A DNA stretch of 64,000 bases from Papio anubis (taxonomy: Eukaryota > Chordata > Mammalia > Primates > Cercopithecidae): the NCBI RefSeq assembly GCF_008728515.1, contig NC_044996.1, positions 120,521,779-120,585,778 of the forward strand. The letters are read 5' to 3'. Under the pieces are notes generated by a model that saw only the letters and a list, made by a program, of their open reading frames with translations, had not been told where the DNA came from and searched no databases. Positions 23,736-37,600 of this stretch are shown one piece after another. Made by a program: the position numbers and the translations under genes. Every line of letters starts with the position of its first letter. The stretch's first letter is position 1.

Positions 23736-24405
23736 GATATTTATCAACATTTCCACCGGGCTGCCTCTAGCAGATTTCCCAAAGATCTAGCGCCATGGAC
23801 CTAAGAACTAAGCCACCAGGAATCTCTGCAACTGAAAAAAAGTAACTTTATTAAAATCATTACAGATTCTGTAGACACCTTTGTCTCAGAGTGCCTAAAA
23901 TCAACTTTGGGACTGAAACTTTAGCTAAAGGACATTAAATGGTTGACTAAATATTAAAATAGCTCCTTTCATATTTGGGGAATTAGTCCTCTTAAAATAT
24001 CCCTTCCCTAACATAAGTCTTATTTAAATTAAACTACAGTATTCAATCATTTCTCCTGGCTCTGCCTCTAAAAACCACAACTTGAAATGGGGCAGAGCTG
24101 AATTTTGGGGGCCTCAGTCTCTTCCTTCATAAAGAAGGGTGTTTCACCAGGATAGACGATTGTAAGGTCTGTTTAAGTGTGAGAATTCTTTAATTCTACA
24201 ACATAATTTTTAAAAAATGAGGTTCCCCACATGCCTTCATGATTTATCCATAACTGAGGTTAGCAAAATATACACATTCCTAGCACTGAAAGTATTTCCT
24301 GTTAACTAAATCTCATTACTCCACCATTAAGTTAGGATTTAGTGTTACTACTATTTTCATTCAAGTGCTCCCGGCTGAGTAATATATGTCGGTGAATGTC
24401 TACAG

Positions 24406-24556
24406 CAGTGGTTCTCAAAATGTGGGCCTGAGATCAGCAACATCAGCATCATCTGGGAATTTGTTAGAGATGCACATTCTCTGGCCTTTACCCCAGACCA
24501 AGAATCAGACACTCTAAGGGTGGCACCCAGCAATCTGTGTTTCAGCAGGTCCTCTA
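24406..24556 (+). mobile_element. MER5A (hAT-Charlie nonautonomous element)
   Basis: Starts with the hAT terminal repeat CAGTGGTTCTCAAAATGTGG and reads to CAATCTGTGTTTCAGCAGG; 3' end lost. Confidence 0.88.
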
Positions 24557-24559
24557 TGG

Positions 24560-26569
24560 TGTGACAGTGATAAGTGGGCATGTATTTATACAAATAAGGT
24601 TTAATAAGTATAAATCATGAGACTAAATGGCATATTCTATCAAGTTGTGAAACATATAGAAGCCAGGCTGAGGCAGAGTGCTACAATGACAGATAAAAGG
24701 CTTAAAAAATATATATGTATCAATCATTAGTTGTTAATCCTGACATTTGCCCATTACATTACCCCTCTCAAAGCCCAAAATACCTTACTCCCCTCTGAAT
24801 ACTTTGGTTGCTAAGGATTTTAATACACATTCCCAGGGCCTACAATTTCGAAACTGCAAGAACCGTAAGGAAAAGATCTGCCATCCTAGGATACGTTTTC
24901 ATGTGTTATTGAAACAGGTTCAAAGAAAAATTCTTTAGATTCAGCTCCAGAGCTCTCTTGACCTAGCTCTGAATCTTCTAACAAGCCCCTGAATCTACTT
25001 TCATGTCTCACTCATCTGTGGCAAGCCTAACATGCCTCCCATCGACACTAAGATGATTTTAGGAATGCCTGTCCATTTGCTAGTCCATTGCCTTACTTCT
25101 GATTCCATTCTCGGGCTTAGGAGATGCTGTTAGGAAAAGATTCTCTTTGGTTTCTCATTTGATGTTTTATATAATAAAACTAAAGAATTTGACTTTGCTG
25201 CATAAGCACTGTCACTGAGTGTTCCTCCAGGAAAGAAGAAAATGGGCCTGGAGTAGGTCATTAATTTACTAAGAACAGAGAAGTCTCTACCTAATCAACT
25301 CTTCTTCCATGGGAACACTCAGAAGGCCTTGTACATTAGAAGCCAGCAGAGAGATTTACATTTTTACATGCTGGACTTCAAACCACTGTCGAGGAAAGAA
25401 AGCCACTTGTAACAGGATGAATTTTTTGAATTCTTTGGGGATGAGTGAAGGACTGATATTGCGCTAACTGGCCACAAACTGGACACAAGGTTACTGAGCA
25501 TACAAAAGCTGTATGCTTCAAGGTGGTCACATACCTGGGGCATTTTACATGCCAGTATGAAATGATGAAGACTCTGTACTCTATTGCCACATTTACAATG
25601 TCACTAACACACTGATGATCATAAAACTATGTGGGTAGTTATTTGGAGTGGGGATATAGCTATTCACATGTCCGGCAAACTGATTCCCTAAGCAGAGAGG
25701 ATTCATCCTTCCTCCGGCCCAGCTTACATCCTGGCTGCCCATACCAGGAACATCACTATCAAAATAATATGTAAAGTGTCTGTTAAAGTGAACAACCTTC
25801 AAAAGGGTTGTACTTTGCACATATTTGTATGAATCACTTTCTTCAAATAATTAAAATGAATGCTAAGGGCAAGCAACATGCGGGGTCTATATTAAAACAC
25901 AGTTTCAACAGCATTGCTTGGGGAATGGCTCTTTTTACCTGGGACATCTGGAGTGCATGAAGGTAGGCATGACTTTAAGTGCAGGAAGAAGTCCAAACAT
26001 GCTAATATATAAGAGGACATAAAGTTTGTGGATGAAGAAAAGAAGGAAAGAGGTAGAAGAAAGGGAGACAGAAGGCCACCACCTCAGTCCCCAAGAGCTC
26101 TGAGATGCTATCATTCAACTTTGAGCCTCTATAGTCTAGGATAGTGTCTGATGCATTGCAGCAGATGAAGAAATACTCTTTTAATTTTACACTGAGGGAA
26201 CTAAACTCTCTGATATCGAGATTAATTCAGATGGCTGAACACTCCAGCCTCCCTCAGGCTAGGCTGTCTGTGAGAGTCCAAAAACCCTTCCAAGCCTTCC
26301 TTCACTGTGCCCTCCTTGCAGGAGGCAGATAAAGAAGCCCTGTGGCAAAATGGAAGGGCAGGAGCCAACTCAAAGATCTCTTCTCACCTCACTGCTTCAG
26401 GAGCCACATGCCTTGGGAAAGCCCTTCACCCTATGAGCCTTTGGGTGTGTTCCTGTGGATACTGCAAGTGCACCTACCCTGCCTCTTTCACGGGATGACA
26501 CTGTGAGCATCATGTAAGACCAGTGTCCCAAATTGCCATAAAAGACTTGTGTGATCAAGAGTAATTCCT
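24560..26569. other. Intron stretch, unassigned
   Basis: No gene or nameable repeat. 26,040-26,110 is purine-rich (GAAAGAGGTAGAAGAAAGGGAG). 26,200-26,520 is locally more GC-rich and could be an eroded LTR or a unique element; I cannot decide. Confidence 0.5.
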
Positions 26570-26856
26570 GGCCAGGCAGAGTAGTTTATGCCTGTAATCC
26601 CAGCACTTTGGGAGGCCAAGGCGGGAGGATCACTTGAGCTCAGAGTTTTGAGACCAGCCTGGGCAACACGGTGAGACCCTGTCTCTACAGAAAATTTAAA
26701 AATTAGCTGGGCATGGTGGCACACACCTGTAGTCCCAGCTACTTGAGAGGCAGAGTTGGGAGGTTCGCTTGAGGAGGAGGTCGAGGCTGCAGTGAGCTGT
26801 GTTCACACCACTGCACTCCAGCCAGGGTGACAGAGTGAGACCTGCCTTAAAAAGAC
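26570..26856 (+). mobile_element. AluS-like element
   Basis: GGCCAGGCAGAGTAGTTTATG ... GTGAGACCTGCCTTAAAAAG, flanked by AAGAGTAATTCC (26,558-26,569 and about 26,859-26,870). Confidence 0.93.
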
Positions 26857-27419
26857 AAAGAGTAATTCCCACATACAAGCATTCATATCTTTTCTCCCAG
26901 CAATATACAGTGCAGTATTTGTGGGCTTTTCTTCTTTCAGGAATGTTTAAAACATTTCTATCCAAATGCTGTGGAGCCATTGCCTAGTGATAGATTACTT
27001 ACAGGTTATGATGTGACCGATATTACTTGGAAAAATGGAAAACAGTGCATCTTCTCTATGTCCCTTCACAGCAAACAACTCAATGATGATTGCATCCATT
27101 AAATATTAAATATGTGACCAAAAGATATGGTTTGTTGGTTAATGAGAGGCAAATCTCAGGTAAAATTACATTTTTAGAAAGATTATGCTTGAAGTCAAAA
27201 AAAAATCTCATCACCTACTTTTTGGTGGGTAACCAGGCTTCCTACTGGAAATAAGAGTTTTCAGAGAATTCAGATATTGTTACGCTCTTGCCTCTTCTCA
27301 AGGCTTCTCAAAGTACATGGCTTTGCGAAGTAATGTTATGCTTCACATTTCTTATCCCAGGATGATTTTTAGTGCCATTGCACAGTGATACAAGGGTACT
27401 CTCACTACCTGAGAAGTTT

Positions 27420-27830
27420 ATGAAATATTTTAGAAGTATGTAAATCCTGTCTGAAAGCTCCAAAACAATCCAGCGCACCATCTATGCTGGCCAAAGAATG
27501 AAAATATGGGAACACAATCTTCTACCAACAAAAATGACTCTTGCCGTTTGCTCACGAAGAAAAGCTCAGCATTATTTAACCTTTTCCCTAACGTGGACAA
27601 CATTAAAAAACACTTCACTTACGAATTTAGCAAACTAAAAGTAAGCATGAACTGGAAATGCCACCGAGAATTGCCATTATGTTCATAATTCAACTTTGCA
27701 TTACTCAATGCAACCTAAGGGGCAGCTTTCGTACAGCACAAAATACGAACTACACATTTCTGAAAGGTCATGGGAACACTAAGAGAAAATAATGAAGTGA
27801 ATTAGTGAAAAATGAATCCAGGGCAGATTT
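27420..27830. promoter_or_regulatory. Candidate ultraconserved/enhancer module 7
   Basis: Eight CpGs within 275 bp (27,474; 27,545; 27,555; 27,592; 27,622; 27,665; 27,730; 27,746), the densest non-Alu, non-LTR, non-exonic CpG retention I noticed. Contains AGCATTATTTAAC and TTGCATTACTC. Repeat-free. Label inferred. Confidence 0.4.
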
Positions 27831-28880
27831 TTACACTAGAAGTCAGTGTTAATAAAGTTTCTTACTAACAAGGTATCATCACTCTCTCAGAAATGGAAAA
27901 GCTGTAACATTAAAATAACTTGCTAAGTGTTTCATTTAACTGTTTAGATTTTTTCCTACACAAGGCAGGTAAAAAGTTATCCTTTCCCTCTGTGTGTACA
28001 ATTTATTGTTTGCCTTAGAAAAGTAATTTCCTAAAAATGCATTTTTTCTTTATTAGGAACCCCAGTGACTCAACAGCTAAAAATGAGGAATCTAAGAGGG
28101 CTGAAAAATACTTAGTTTGATATTAAATTATATTTTCATTACCATTAAAATATTTTTTCAAGGTCACCATAAATACTGATGTAAATTAATGCTTTAAAAA
28201 AGAGCATGTGTGTTATTTTTTGATAAAACAAAACCTTTGTAAAGGTTTCATGTATTTAAAAATACAAAAAGACATTTCAAGTAGAAAACTAGCTTACATT
28301 CTTTCTGAAGAAGAAACACATTAAATTAAATCCTCAAGGCTAAGGAGACTGAAAATGAAAGACCAAGTCCTTATAATTGTGTTAGGGAGTCAGAAAACAT
28401 AGTACAAATGAGACGAGAACTTTCTAAGTAACTCTAGGTCAAAAAGATACACATTCCAAGATTATTTCCAAGCCAAAAGCGTCACAAAATAAACAGAAAC
28501 AAAGAGTATAACACTATCATTCACAGAAAACAGAAGATGTCCTACACATATTGAAAAAACCCACTAAATTGAGAATTAAAAAAAGTCAATTTATTGGCTG
28601 ACCTACTAAACATTTCAAGAAAATACTGAATTTTCAAAGATGCATGATAGACTAGAATAAAAATTATAATCGTCAAAACAATAAGTCACTTATGCAAATT
28701 AAAAAAAATCAAGCTTTATTGTGATATTGATACTATATAAAACAAATATAAAAAATGTAAAACTGATCAAAATATTTTTGTTAATTTTGCCTTCATATAA
28801 CAATTAGCTTACAATCTATACTAATTTTTACATCAAATGAAGAAATTATTTTGTCATTAAAGTAGTACTTTTAGGCTTAT

Positions 28881-28906
28881 CTAGTCTATTTTACTAGTCT
28901 ATTTTA
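28881..28906. repeat. Perfect 13-bp tandem duplication
   Basis: CTAGTCTATTTTA occurs twice back to back. Confidence 0.9.
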
Positions 28907-28949
28907 AAATAATTTAAGAAATAAGAAGAATAAAGATAAAAATCTTAAT

Positions 28950-29330
28950 ATGCAGTTTGGTAAAGTTCAAGTCGGTCTTTGAACAACACGTTTATCTATC
29001 CAGTAAAGCTTGTGTTAATGCGATGTAAGAGTTTGGCAAATTCAACTTTAATGGAGCATAAAAGTGCTTTTGCTTGAAAGTGAGATCATTTTTAAAAATT
29101 CAAAGCATGATCACTTTTTCTTTTTTTGTAGGAACAATCTGATACAAGCAGCAAAGCTTAAATAAACTAGAAACATTTCAAATGATCCATAAAGGATTAA
29201 TAAGCACTGCAGGAAGTCCTATAGGCTCAGCGTATACATTTTCCATCTTTTCCCCCCATGATGGGCAAGATATGAAATTCTAAACAGAAGTGAAGTTTCA
29301 AAGTCTCTGAATGTTAAAGGGTTGTTGAGC
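28950..29330. promoter_or_regulatory. Candidate ultraconserved/enhancer module 8
   Basis: Repeat-free, with CAAGTCGGTC, AACACGTTTATC and TTAATGCGATG CpGs, AGGATTAATAAGC (29,193 on) and two TGATC sites. Label inferred from location and composition. Confidence 0.3.
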
Positions 29331-31520
29331 TGAGGTGAGAAGTCACAATTTAGGGATCTCTAATTTGAAATGGATCAAGATTATAATGATATTAGGACAA
29401 GAATTCAAATTTGGACGTTCAATTAAAAAGGTCTTCTTGCTGATGGGAATAGCCAGTGGCAAGAAGCAAAACTAAAGCAAAAGGAGTAGTGGTAAGCTGC
29501 AGGCCACTAATATAACAAAAACAAAATGACAGCTATTATTTTGGCAGAGATAATCTATGCTGAAATACAAAACACACACGCACACAATTTCTTTCAATAC
29601 AATTTTCTTGTCTTCCCACTGACTTCTGTGATTACCACGGAAAGCAGGGTTCTAAACACATTTCTCAATTGAATCTTCAATCAATAATAGTAAAAAATTC
29701 AGATGGAAAATATGGGAAAATGCATTACAGCATTAGTAACTGTTTACAAAATAGGCTGAACTTATCAATATGCACAAAAGTTGATAAGAAGAAACCCCAG
29801 ATACCCAAAACATCATGTTTTTGTCATCCCAAAGCTCAGTCACATTGCTTGTACTCATCAAATCAAAGTTCTTTTCATTCTTAGGCTGGCAATCATTCTT
29901 CTTATTCCTTATAATCATTAATTCTTTGAGAATAAATACACCTCATAAAAACTTCTCTGTTTTAAATAAAAAATGTAAAAAGTCCCCAAAAAGTACATCA
30001 GCTGATTTTCTACTAAAGATAAAATGCCAATTATTCCTTATCTATAGACATAATTACAACTCAGCATTCCATCCTAAATTGAAGCCAGTAAGACCATAGC
30101 TGTTTAGTAAGTGTCCAGGTTTACTCCTGGAATAAACACTCAGAGAGGAAATAAAAACTCCATTCCTTAGTTTTTATATGAAGTTTAGAATATGCATATT
30201 TTAAAAACCTCTGTGTTTTAATAGTTCCTTGACAGAGGCATAAATTATTCATGCTACTATTATATTATACAATGAGATTTACTATCTTAAAATGAAATGC
30301 AAATACTAAATGAGAAAACTGACATTTAACAATATCAATGAATGTTGGAATCAACAAGAGAAAAGCTTAAAAACAGACAAACAAGTAAAAAAAACTTGTC
30401 TCAAGTAAACAGCCCTAATGTTGGAGTACAACTGTCAACCTCTCATGTACTAGCCTTTGGTGAGAATACAGAGGGCCCTTACTAAGGCTTTGGCTATTTT
30501 ACTGCTGATTCATATTACCATTAGCTGGTGGGTAAAAGAAATGAAGTCAAAGCAATTCAGATTTCCACAGTCATAAATTTAATCATTTACTGAATACCTA
30601 TTCTGTTTTTTGAACTTTCTAGTAAATTGATAGATTAGGAAGCAAATTTTCACTCTTTTATGGAGGAGGCTTTCTGAAAAGAGCATATAGGCTTTAAATC
30701 AGAGAGGCCCAAACTTAAATCTCAGCTGTACAATGTATTATTACCATTCTAACATTGGTTGTGTTTACCACAAGATTCAGCTTCCTTATGTGTAAAAATG
30801 GAAAAACTACCACCCACCTCACAGGGTTGTTGCAAGAATTAAATGATACTATTTAAAAACGTATGTACGTAAAAAATATTTAGCAAGTGTTTGGCAGCTA
30901 AAAACATGTTAGTCTTTCTTCTTTCCCCTGTTCTCCAGAAGTCTACAACCTTATAGGGAACAAAATGATTTGCCAAATGAAAGAACAACTATAAGAGACT
31001 ACATTAAAGAAAATGGGGGGAGAAAAGTTGCACTTTCAAAGTTCTTTAGAGATTCAGAGGAAAAAAAAAAAAAAACATTCCATAGCTGTGATGTCCACGA
31101 AAGGCTTCCTAGAAGTGAGATGGGTTTAGGTCTTAAAGGTGAAGGAGAATTGAAAAAGATAAAAATAACAAGTGGGTGACAACAATCCCTGCAGTTGTGA
31201 AAAAACAAGGAGGTCTGTCTAGACGAATGAGAATTTGACAGTGTTGCTGGATGATAGAGTCTGTGGAAACGGAAGGTTGGATTTATAATGTCTCAAATGC
31301 CAGAATAAAGAGTTTGGCTATAACGCTACATAAATTTAATTAAACCACTATAGCACTCACAAATACATATAAAGTGTACGTTATATTCTAGAGTGGTATA
31401 CAAAATAGGACAGGATGCTAACTACAGAGTTAAGGTAAAAAATTTGCTCAAATTCATTTGGCTTACACACATTATAATCTAACCCACAAAGACCAATCAC
31501 GATTAAAAATAAAGAGTTCC
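29331..31520. other. Intron stretch with a MIR and a possible old repeat
   Basis: No gene seen. A MIR lies at 30,700-30,855; 31,070-31,330 has GAAAGGCTTCCTAGAAGTGAG and GTCTTAAAGGTGAAGGAG, resembling the unnamed old repeat at 8,490 and 36,010. Confidence 0.5.
30700..30855 (+). mobile_element. MIR fragment
   Basis: GATTCAGCTTCCTTATGTGTA and CACAGGGTTGTTGCAAGAATT follow MIR order. Confidence 0.7.
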
Positions 31521-31829
31521 AGCTGGAAGTGGTGGGTCACGCCTGTAATCCTAGTACTTTGGGAGGCCGAGGCGGGCAGATACCTGAGGTCAGGAGCTCA
31601 AGACCAGCCTGGCCAACATGGCAAAACCCTCTCCTTACTAAAAACACAAAAATTAGCCAGGTGTGGAGGTGTGGTGGTAGGCGCCTGTAATCCCAGCTGC
31701 TCGGGAGACTGAGGAGGAGAATCACTTGAACCCAAGAAGTGGAAGTTGCGGTTAGCCGAGACTGTGCCACTTCACTCCAGCCTGGGTGACAGAGCAAGAC
31801 TCCATCTCAAATAAATAAATAAATAAATA
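31521..31829 (+). mobile_element. AluS-like element with (AAAT)n tail
   Basis: Full dimer with a 10-bp internal duplication (GTGTGGAGGTGTGGTGG). Tail is AAATAAATAAATAAATAAAT (31,809-31,828). AGTTCC precedes it and follows the tail. Confidence 0.93.
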
Positions 31830-32459
31830 GTTCCAGAAAAACAAAAATGAAAGGGAGATATGAGTGCTATTTACAAATACTTGGGGGAAAAAAACCATAA
31901 AGGAAGGTGGGTATACTCATGTAACACTGAACATAGGTATGTAGTATGAAGTGAGGCCTAGACAGAGAGAAGAACGTTTAGATTAACTATGAGGAAAAAC
32001 TTCTGAATATGGAGCTTGTGAAGATGAGGAGAGAGCCCAGCAAGAGACTGCGGGAGCACCATTAATGCAAAATATTCAAAAGATTTTCAAAGCACAGTGG
32101 CAGAAAGATAGATTTCTCAAGATGCAGTGTTTTCACCTGGGTGACCCGTAGACGATATGTTAGTTCTGCAATTTATGACTTTTAGATTAAAGCTGGGAGA
32201 GGGGGGTGTCCTTCCAGACATGGAGAGCCCTTAATGATAGCACAGCTACACAACTGCACAGTGATCAAGAGTTACTGAACTAAGAAAAACCTTGGCAAGT
32301 ACTCCCTCAATTATTTTGGCCCTTGGGCATTTTGATGGGAAACTACTCATTGATATTATTCTTTTTCCAACATTCATTTTATAGAATATCAAGACAGAGT
32401 CAAATGTTGACTTACTATGGTAAATAGAGGGGAAAAAAGCCTGCTTTGATTTCCTTTCC

Positions 32460-33230
32460 TTTATTACCACCTTGGTTTTGTGTTGTAGAATGTCGATTAG
32501 GTTTGAAAAGAGGGTGGAAGATTGCGGGGGGCGCATACTCTTCCCTTCAATGAAGACAAAAGATAGCAGCTATTTCATTCTGCTCTGTGAGTATGCTACT
32601 CTCCTTAATTCTTTCACCATCACATTAAGCTGTGATTTTCAACAGGGTCCTCAAAAATGTATTACATTTTACCTTTACTCTAAAAAAATTAGTAAGCAAT
32701 TATAGAGAAAGGATAAAAGTAGGACAAAAATGTTTTTATTTTTTTAGACCAGCTAAAATTTTCAGAGTTTAAAATGACTAGAAAGGCAAACTGTTAGGTA
32801 TTCAGAAGGAAAATGTGAATGTTTTCCCAAAGGCATTATTAACAATTAATAATCATTACACTGGTGCCTTGTTTACCTGACCTTGTGTAAATTCAGCAGC
32901 CTGGTAATTAGACCCATGTTTTGCACATTTGTATATTTCCATGCACAGATTTGACTCATTCATTCATCCATTAAAATTTGCTTGACAGACGTAGATGAAT
33001 AATCAAGCTACAATTTGTATTTACTGGATTATAGAAAATTGCCCAAACTGTTAAGTTCAAGGAAAGCGCATTCTTTTCTCTCTCTTGTGACTGATGTAAA
33101 GCAATTACACATCAGAGGATTGCCCCAAAGCTCTCAGAAGAAGTGGCACTGCTTTTGCAATCTGGGGTCTTCAACAGTATCTTTTTTCTTAACGCTACAG
33201 ATTGTTTAAAGATTAACTCTAACAGAGGGA
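32460..33230. promoter_or_regulatory. Candidate ultraconserved/enhancer module 9
   Basis: About 770 bp without repeats. AACAATTAATAATCATTAC (32,841-32,859) and CTGGTAATTAGAC (32,901-32,913) are dense homeodomain cores; TTGTTTACC (32,869) is forkhead-like; GCGGGGGGCGC (32,524-32,534) is a CpG cluster. Further AGCAATTACAC near 33,101. Enhancer function is inferred. Confidence 0.42.
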
Positions 33231-34359
33231 AGAAAATCTCCCTGTGCATGTAAGTTTATCATTTAACTCATTACACTGCCATTTTATAGTAAAAAGCAAT
33301 GTTCTGATCAACCTTCTACATCCAAAATAAACAATGATGCAACTTTATTCTGCAAAGTCACTGAAAGGCTTGAGGAAGAGAAATAAGGCAACTCTTTTTG
33401 GATAGGTTTATGAAAAACACTTTTTCCTCAGGTTTCTAGAAAACAAATTATCAACAAGACCTGACCAGACCTCTCCCTAATATTAATCAGTGAGAAAGGC
33501 ACTATAAGATTTCATATTAACGTATTTTCACGCAAAGAAGCAGAACACATTTTAGTACTAACTCCTCCCTAAATACAGATGTTTAGTACTAGTCAAACAT
33601 GTTGTCATGTGAAACTGTATTTTATACTATGGTATTCATTTTGCTTTTGCAGTCACTAACCAAACCATCACTAATATACGTTTTCTGGTCCAAGGTACAG
33701 TATTTCTTTTACACAGCTAAAGATACAACAATTTTGCTGTCTTAAATCCATCTCTTCAAACTGCTTATTTTGATTGTCTACTTTAGAAGAAAAGGAATGA
33801 TTCCTGACTTTAAAAAAAGTGTGCGTATAGCCAGCATTATCAAACTTTTTAAACCTTAGATCATAAAACAAATTTTTAAAGAAATACACATAAAGATGCA
33901 AGTATATGTTTATATAATTTTCACTACAGACATTTAGCACCACAACTGAAAAAGAATTGCTTAGAACCCGTTTTCGTAAACATGTTAACATTTATGCAGT
34001 TCAAAATTTGGCTTGAAATAAATTCTCTGGTTAGGTAACAGTTAGACATCATGCCTGTCTTACTTACAAATTCAACAAATAAAAAGGTTCCCTAAATTTC
34101 TGAAATATACAACTGATTCACTTAGTATTACCAAAACCTAATTTGTTTCTTCCAAATAGCCCATCTTTTCTTCTCATAAGACAAATATCATGATGGATAC
34201 CTAACTTCTGTGATGATGGCCTGAAATCACACAAAGATTACCAGAGAACCAGGTAAAGCATTAGTTTAGAAAATGAGTTGCTCCTACAATCTACATGCTT
34301 ATACAGAAATGGAATTCAGATCCTTCTAGAGAGTGTGACCTCACATAAAACTGAGTGTT

Positions 34360-34650
34360 GGCTGGATGTGGTGGCTCACACCTGTAATCCCAGCACTTTG
34401 GGAAGCTGAGGCAGGCAGATCGCTAGAGCCCACGAGTTCAAGATCAGCTTGGGAAACACGGCGAAAGTCCATCTCTACAAAAATACAAAAATTAGCTGGA
34501 TATGGTGGTACCTGCCTGTAGTCCCAGCTACTTGGGGGGCTGAGGCAGGAGAATCGCTTGAGCTGGGGAGGCAGAGGTTACAGTGAGCTGAAATCACACC
34601 ATTGCACTCCAGTCTGGGTGACGGGAGTGGAAACCCTGTCTCAAAAAAAG
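34360..34650 (+). mobile_element. AluJ/S-like element
   Basis: GGCTGGATGTGGTGGCTCAC ... CCCTGTCTCAAAAAAAG with a CAAAA-rich tail to 34,670. Confidence 0.93.
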
Positions 34651-34670
34651 ACAAAACAAAACAAAAACCA

Positions 34671-37600
34671 AAAAATACAACAAATGAGTATCTGCTGAGT
34701 CTATGGCATTATAATAGATGTTTCAGGGGTTTTACATCAAGAAGACATGGTCCTGGCAGTTTAACATGGTAAAACAACTTTGATTTTAAAGCCAAACACA
34801 AAAGTTAGGTGTCTGACTCTTGCCCTCAACAGAAACACTGACACAGTGGTGGTGGGGACAGGGTGTTAGGATTCTGAAAGGGGAGGGACTGCTGTCCAAG
34901 GAGTCAGAGGCTGCTCAGAGAAAGTTTTATCCAGTGTGTGACTTAGATGATTTCCTTTTGGTTTGTTATCTGTTTGGCTGGTTGTCTTTTACAAGGTTCC
35001 AAGTGTTGCAAATTATATTTCACTCTACCTGTTAAAGATAAAAGGAAAGTAACACAAAAGTACAGCTCTTCTATCAACGGCTAGTGATGGTCAGACAAAA
35101 AGAAAAGCCATCTAAACACATGTCCACTTCTTTGCTCTAGCTTATTCCTACAGAGTTGCTTCTACTAGCAACCCTAGAACAGAAATGAAACACTGCATTA
35201 CTATTATCTGAAAATACTTAATTCTGTACCACATACTCAAGTTATCTTCCAAAAATGGGAAATAGCCATTCTGAAGGTAGACAGAGGGGAGAGGTTCCCT
35301 GAAATCAAGGCCAAACAATTCTACAATGAGCCCTTCTCTGCTGAACTATCTTCTTCTGTCAGACCATTAGGTGCTCCATAACAGGAGGCAAAAGCCAACT
35401 AGGCTCTGTCACTCCTGTGCAAGAGTGCACTTGTGCATGCTAGGGCTAGGAAAAGAGCATGTAAAACCAGACAAATACACATGCATATACACATGGTGCT
35501 AAGGGCTTCTCAAAACTGTATTCTGGGTATTTAATTATGGTGTTAATAGGAAAAAGATATGACTGCCTAGTTTGAAGAGAACCTAAACCAACAATAATTT
35601 GAAAATCAGCCTTGGTGCTAAGAAGCCAGTTTCCTGGTCATGGCCTTGAGGGCAGGAAGGGTGTTATTAAGTAAAAGGAAAGATCAATACCACACCTGTG
35701 GTTCAAGAACAAGCTAGAAATGCAGAAAATAATTTTAAGGTGAAAACCTGCAAAATATGTGTATGTGTATGATGCAAGACTAAGTTTAACTTCTTAGAGA
35801 TTCCTAAGGTGATTGAAATTTAGATAGCAAAAGAGATTAAAGATGACATTTTAGAAAATGCCATCCACTGGCTGTGGAGTCATTAACTATAAAAAGTAAG
35901 AATTGGGTATTCCATCAAACATAAATACTACACCCACAGCTTTTCTGAAGGTTCCAAAAATCACTCCCTTGCTCAAATAAGCAAATCCTGTGTCAGCCAT
36001 GTCCCTGGCACCATGCTTTGCTCAGGTGACACGAAGCTAAATGCAACACAACACAGCGCAGCTTGTGTTCACAAGGAGCTCAAGGCCTGTGGGGAAAAAG
36101 AGTCAATCAACTTGGCAGTAGGTGCTGCCACAGAGGTGTGTACAAAAGGTTATGGGAACATGCAGAAGACAATAAGACATTTTGCCTGGAGAGCTGAGTG
36201 AAGAAGGCTTTCCAGAGACTGTACCACTGAAGGCAAAAGAATTTCACAAAGTGGGATGTCACAGGTTGTGGGCTATGGTACTACGCAGAGGAAGATGGCA
36301 GGAGTGAAAGTGTGGAGACAGCCAAGCATATGGGATCTTTAAGGAATGCCAAGCTCTCCAGTGTGGCGGGCAGATGGTTTGCAAGGGATACTGAGGGTAG
36401 AGAAGGTGGAAAGGCTGGCTTGGGGCCTAATGCAGTGCTCCAAAATCTGAATTTTAATCTGTAAGAAATGAGCAACCACAGAAGGTTTTTAAGCTGGAAG
36501 ATGACATTATTAATCCTGTTTTAGAAAAATAATCCTGGAAATGATATAGAGAATGGACTGATATAAAAACAAGGGAGATTGATTAGCAAGCTAAGAACAA
36601 GATGACCAGGAACTGAATTAAAGCAGTGAGAATGGAGGAAAAGGCAATGTAAGTGGAATATAATACACCACCACGATATCCAGTGTGGACAACTTGCGGG
36701 CTTTGGTCATCCTGGGCTGGGAAATACTGGAGGGTATCGCTCTGAATACCTCACAGGAATACTGTGAGGGACGCTCTAGGTACAGTATAAAAAAATGCTT
36801 TGAAAACTGCAAGGTACTGTGCAATATACAATGTATATTAACATAATAGAAGCTAGTCCAAAAGAGACTATGGTGAGTCACGGTCAAGGTTGAGAGGGTA
36901 GTGACAGAATTGAAGTTCTCAAAACTACTTTAAAAGCTTGGAAAGATCATAATTCCTCAGCATACTGGATCAGATGATGTCATGAAATCATTAGGCAGGT
37001 CTCCTAGAAGAGATACAGGAAAGATGACATTTCTATACAAACTACTCCTCACCTAGGTTTATACAATCACATCCACAACAGAGAAGAGGCAAAGTTGAGC
37101 AATGCTAATAATCCACTATTTGTCAAGAGTCAGCAATAAACCTGAAGACTTAAGAAGGATGGTAAATGTATAAATATGAAGAAGACACAATGGATATTTT
37201 TGCTTTCCAAAAATTATTTTTGGTCTCATGAGAACTCATATTTTTGTTTTAGAAATTTAACTCCCTTCTTATTTATAAGTACACGATCAACTTGATACAA
37301 GCGTGAAAGTATATATACCTTTTACTTTCATATTCTCATATATAGCACATGGAAATTACATGTTAACTATTCAGTGGTACATTAGAATTAATGAACATGT
37401 ATTTTTTAAGGGTTTTCAAACCCTTAAAAATCCTTTTAGAAATCTCTCTAGGCATATATATACATATAGATATTTATGTAAATCTATGAATTTTACAAAA
37501 GTAAAATTACAATACAAAAGCTGGTGTTTTAAAAACTTGGCAGTATTATGTGGCTGAATATTTGAACTAATCAATAAAGATTTACAAAATAAAATTTAAA

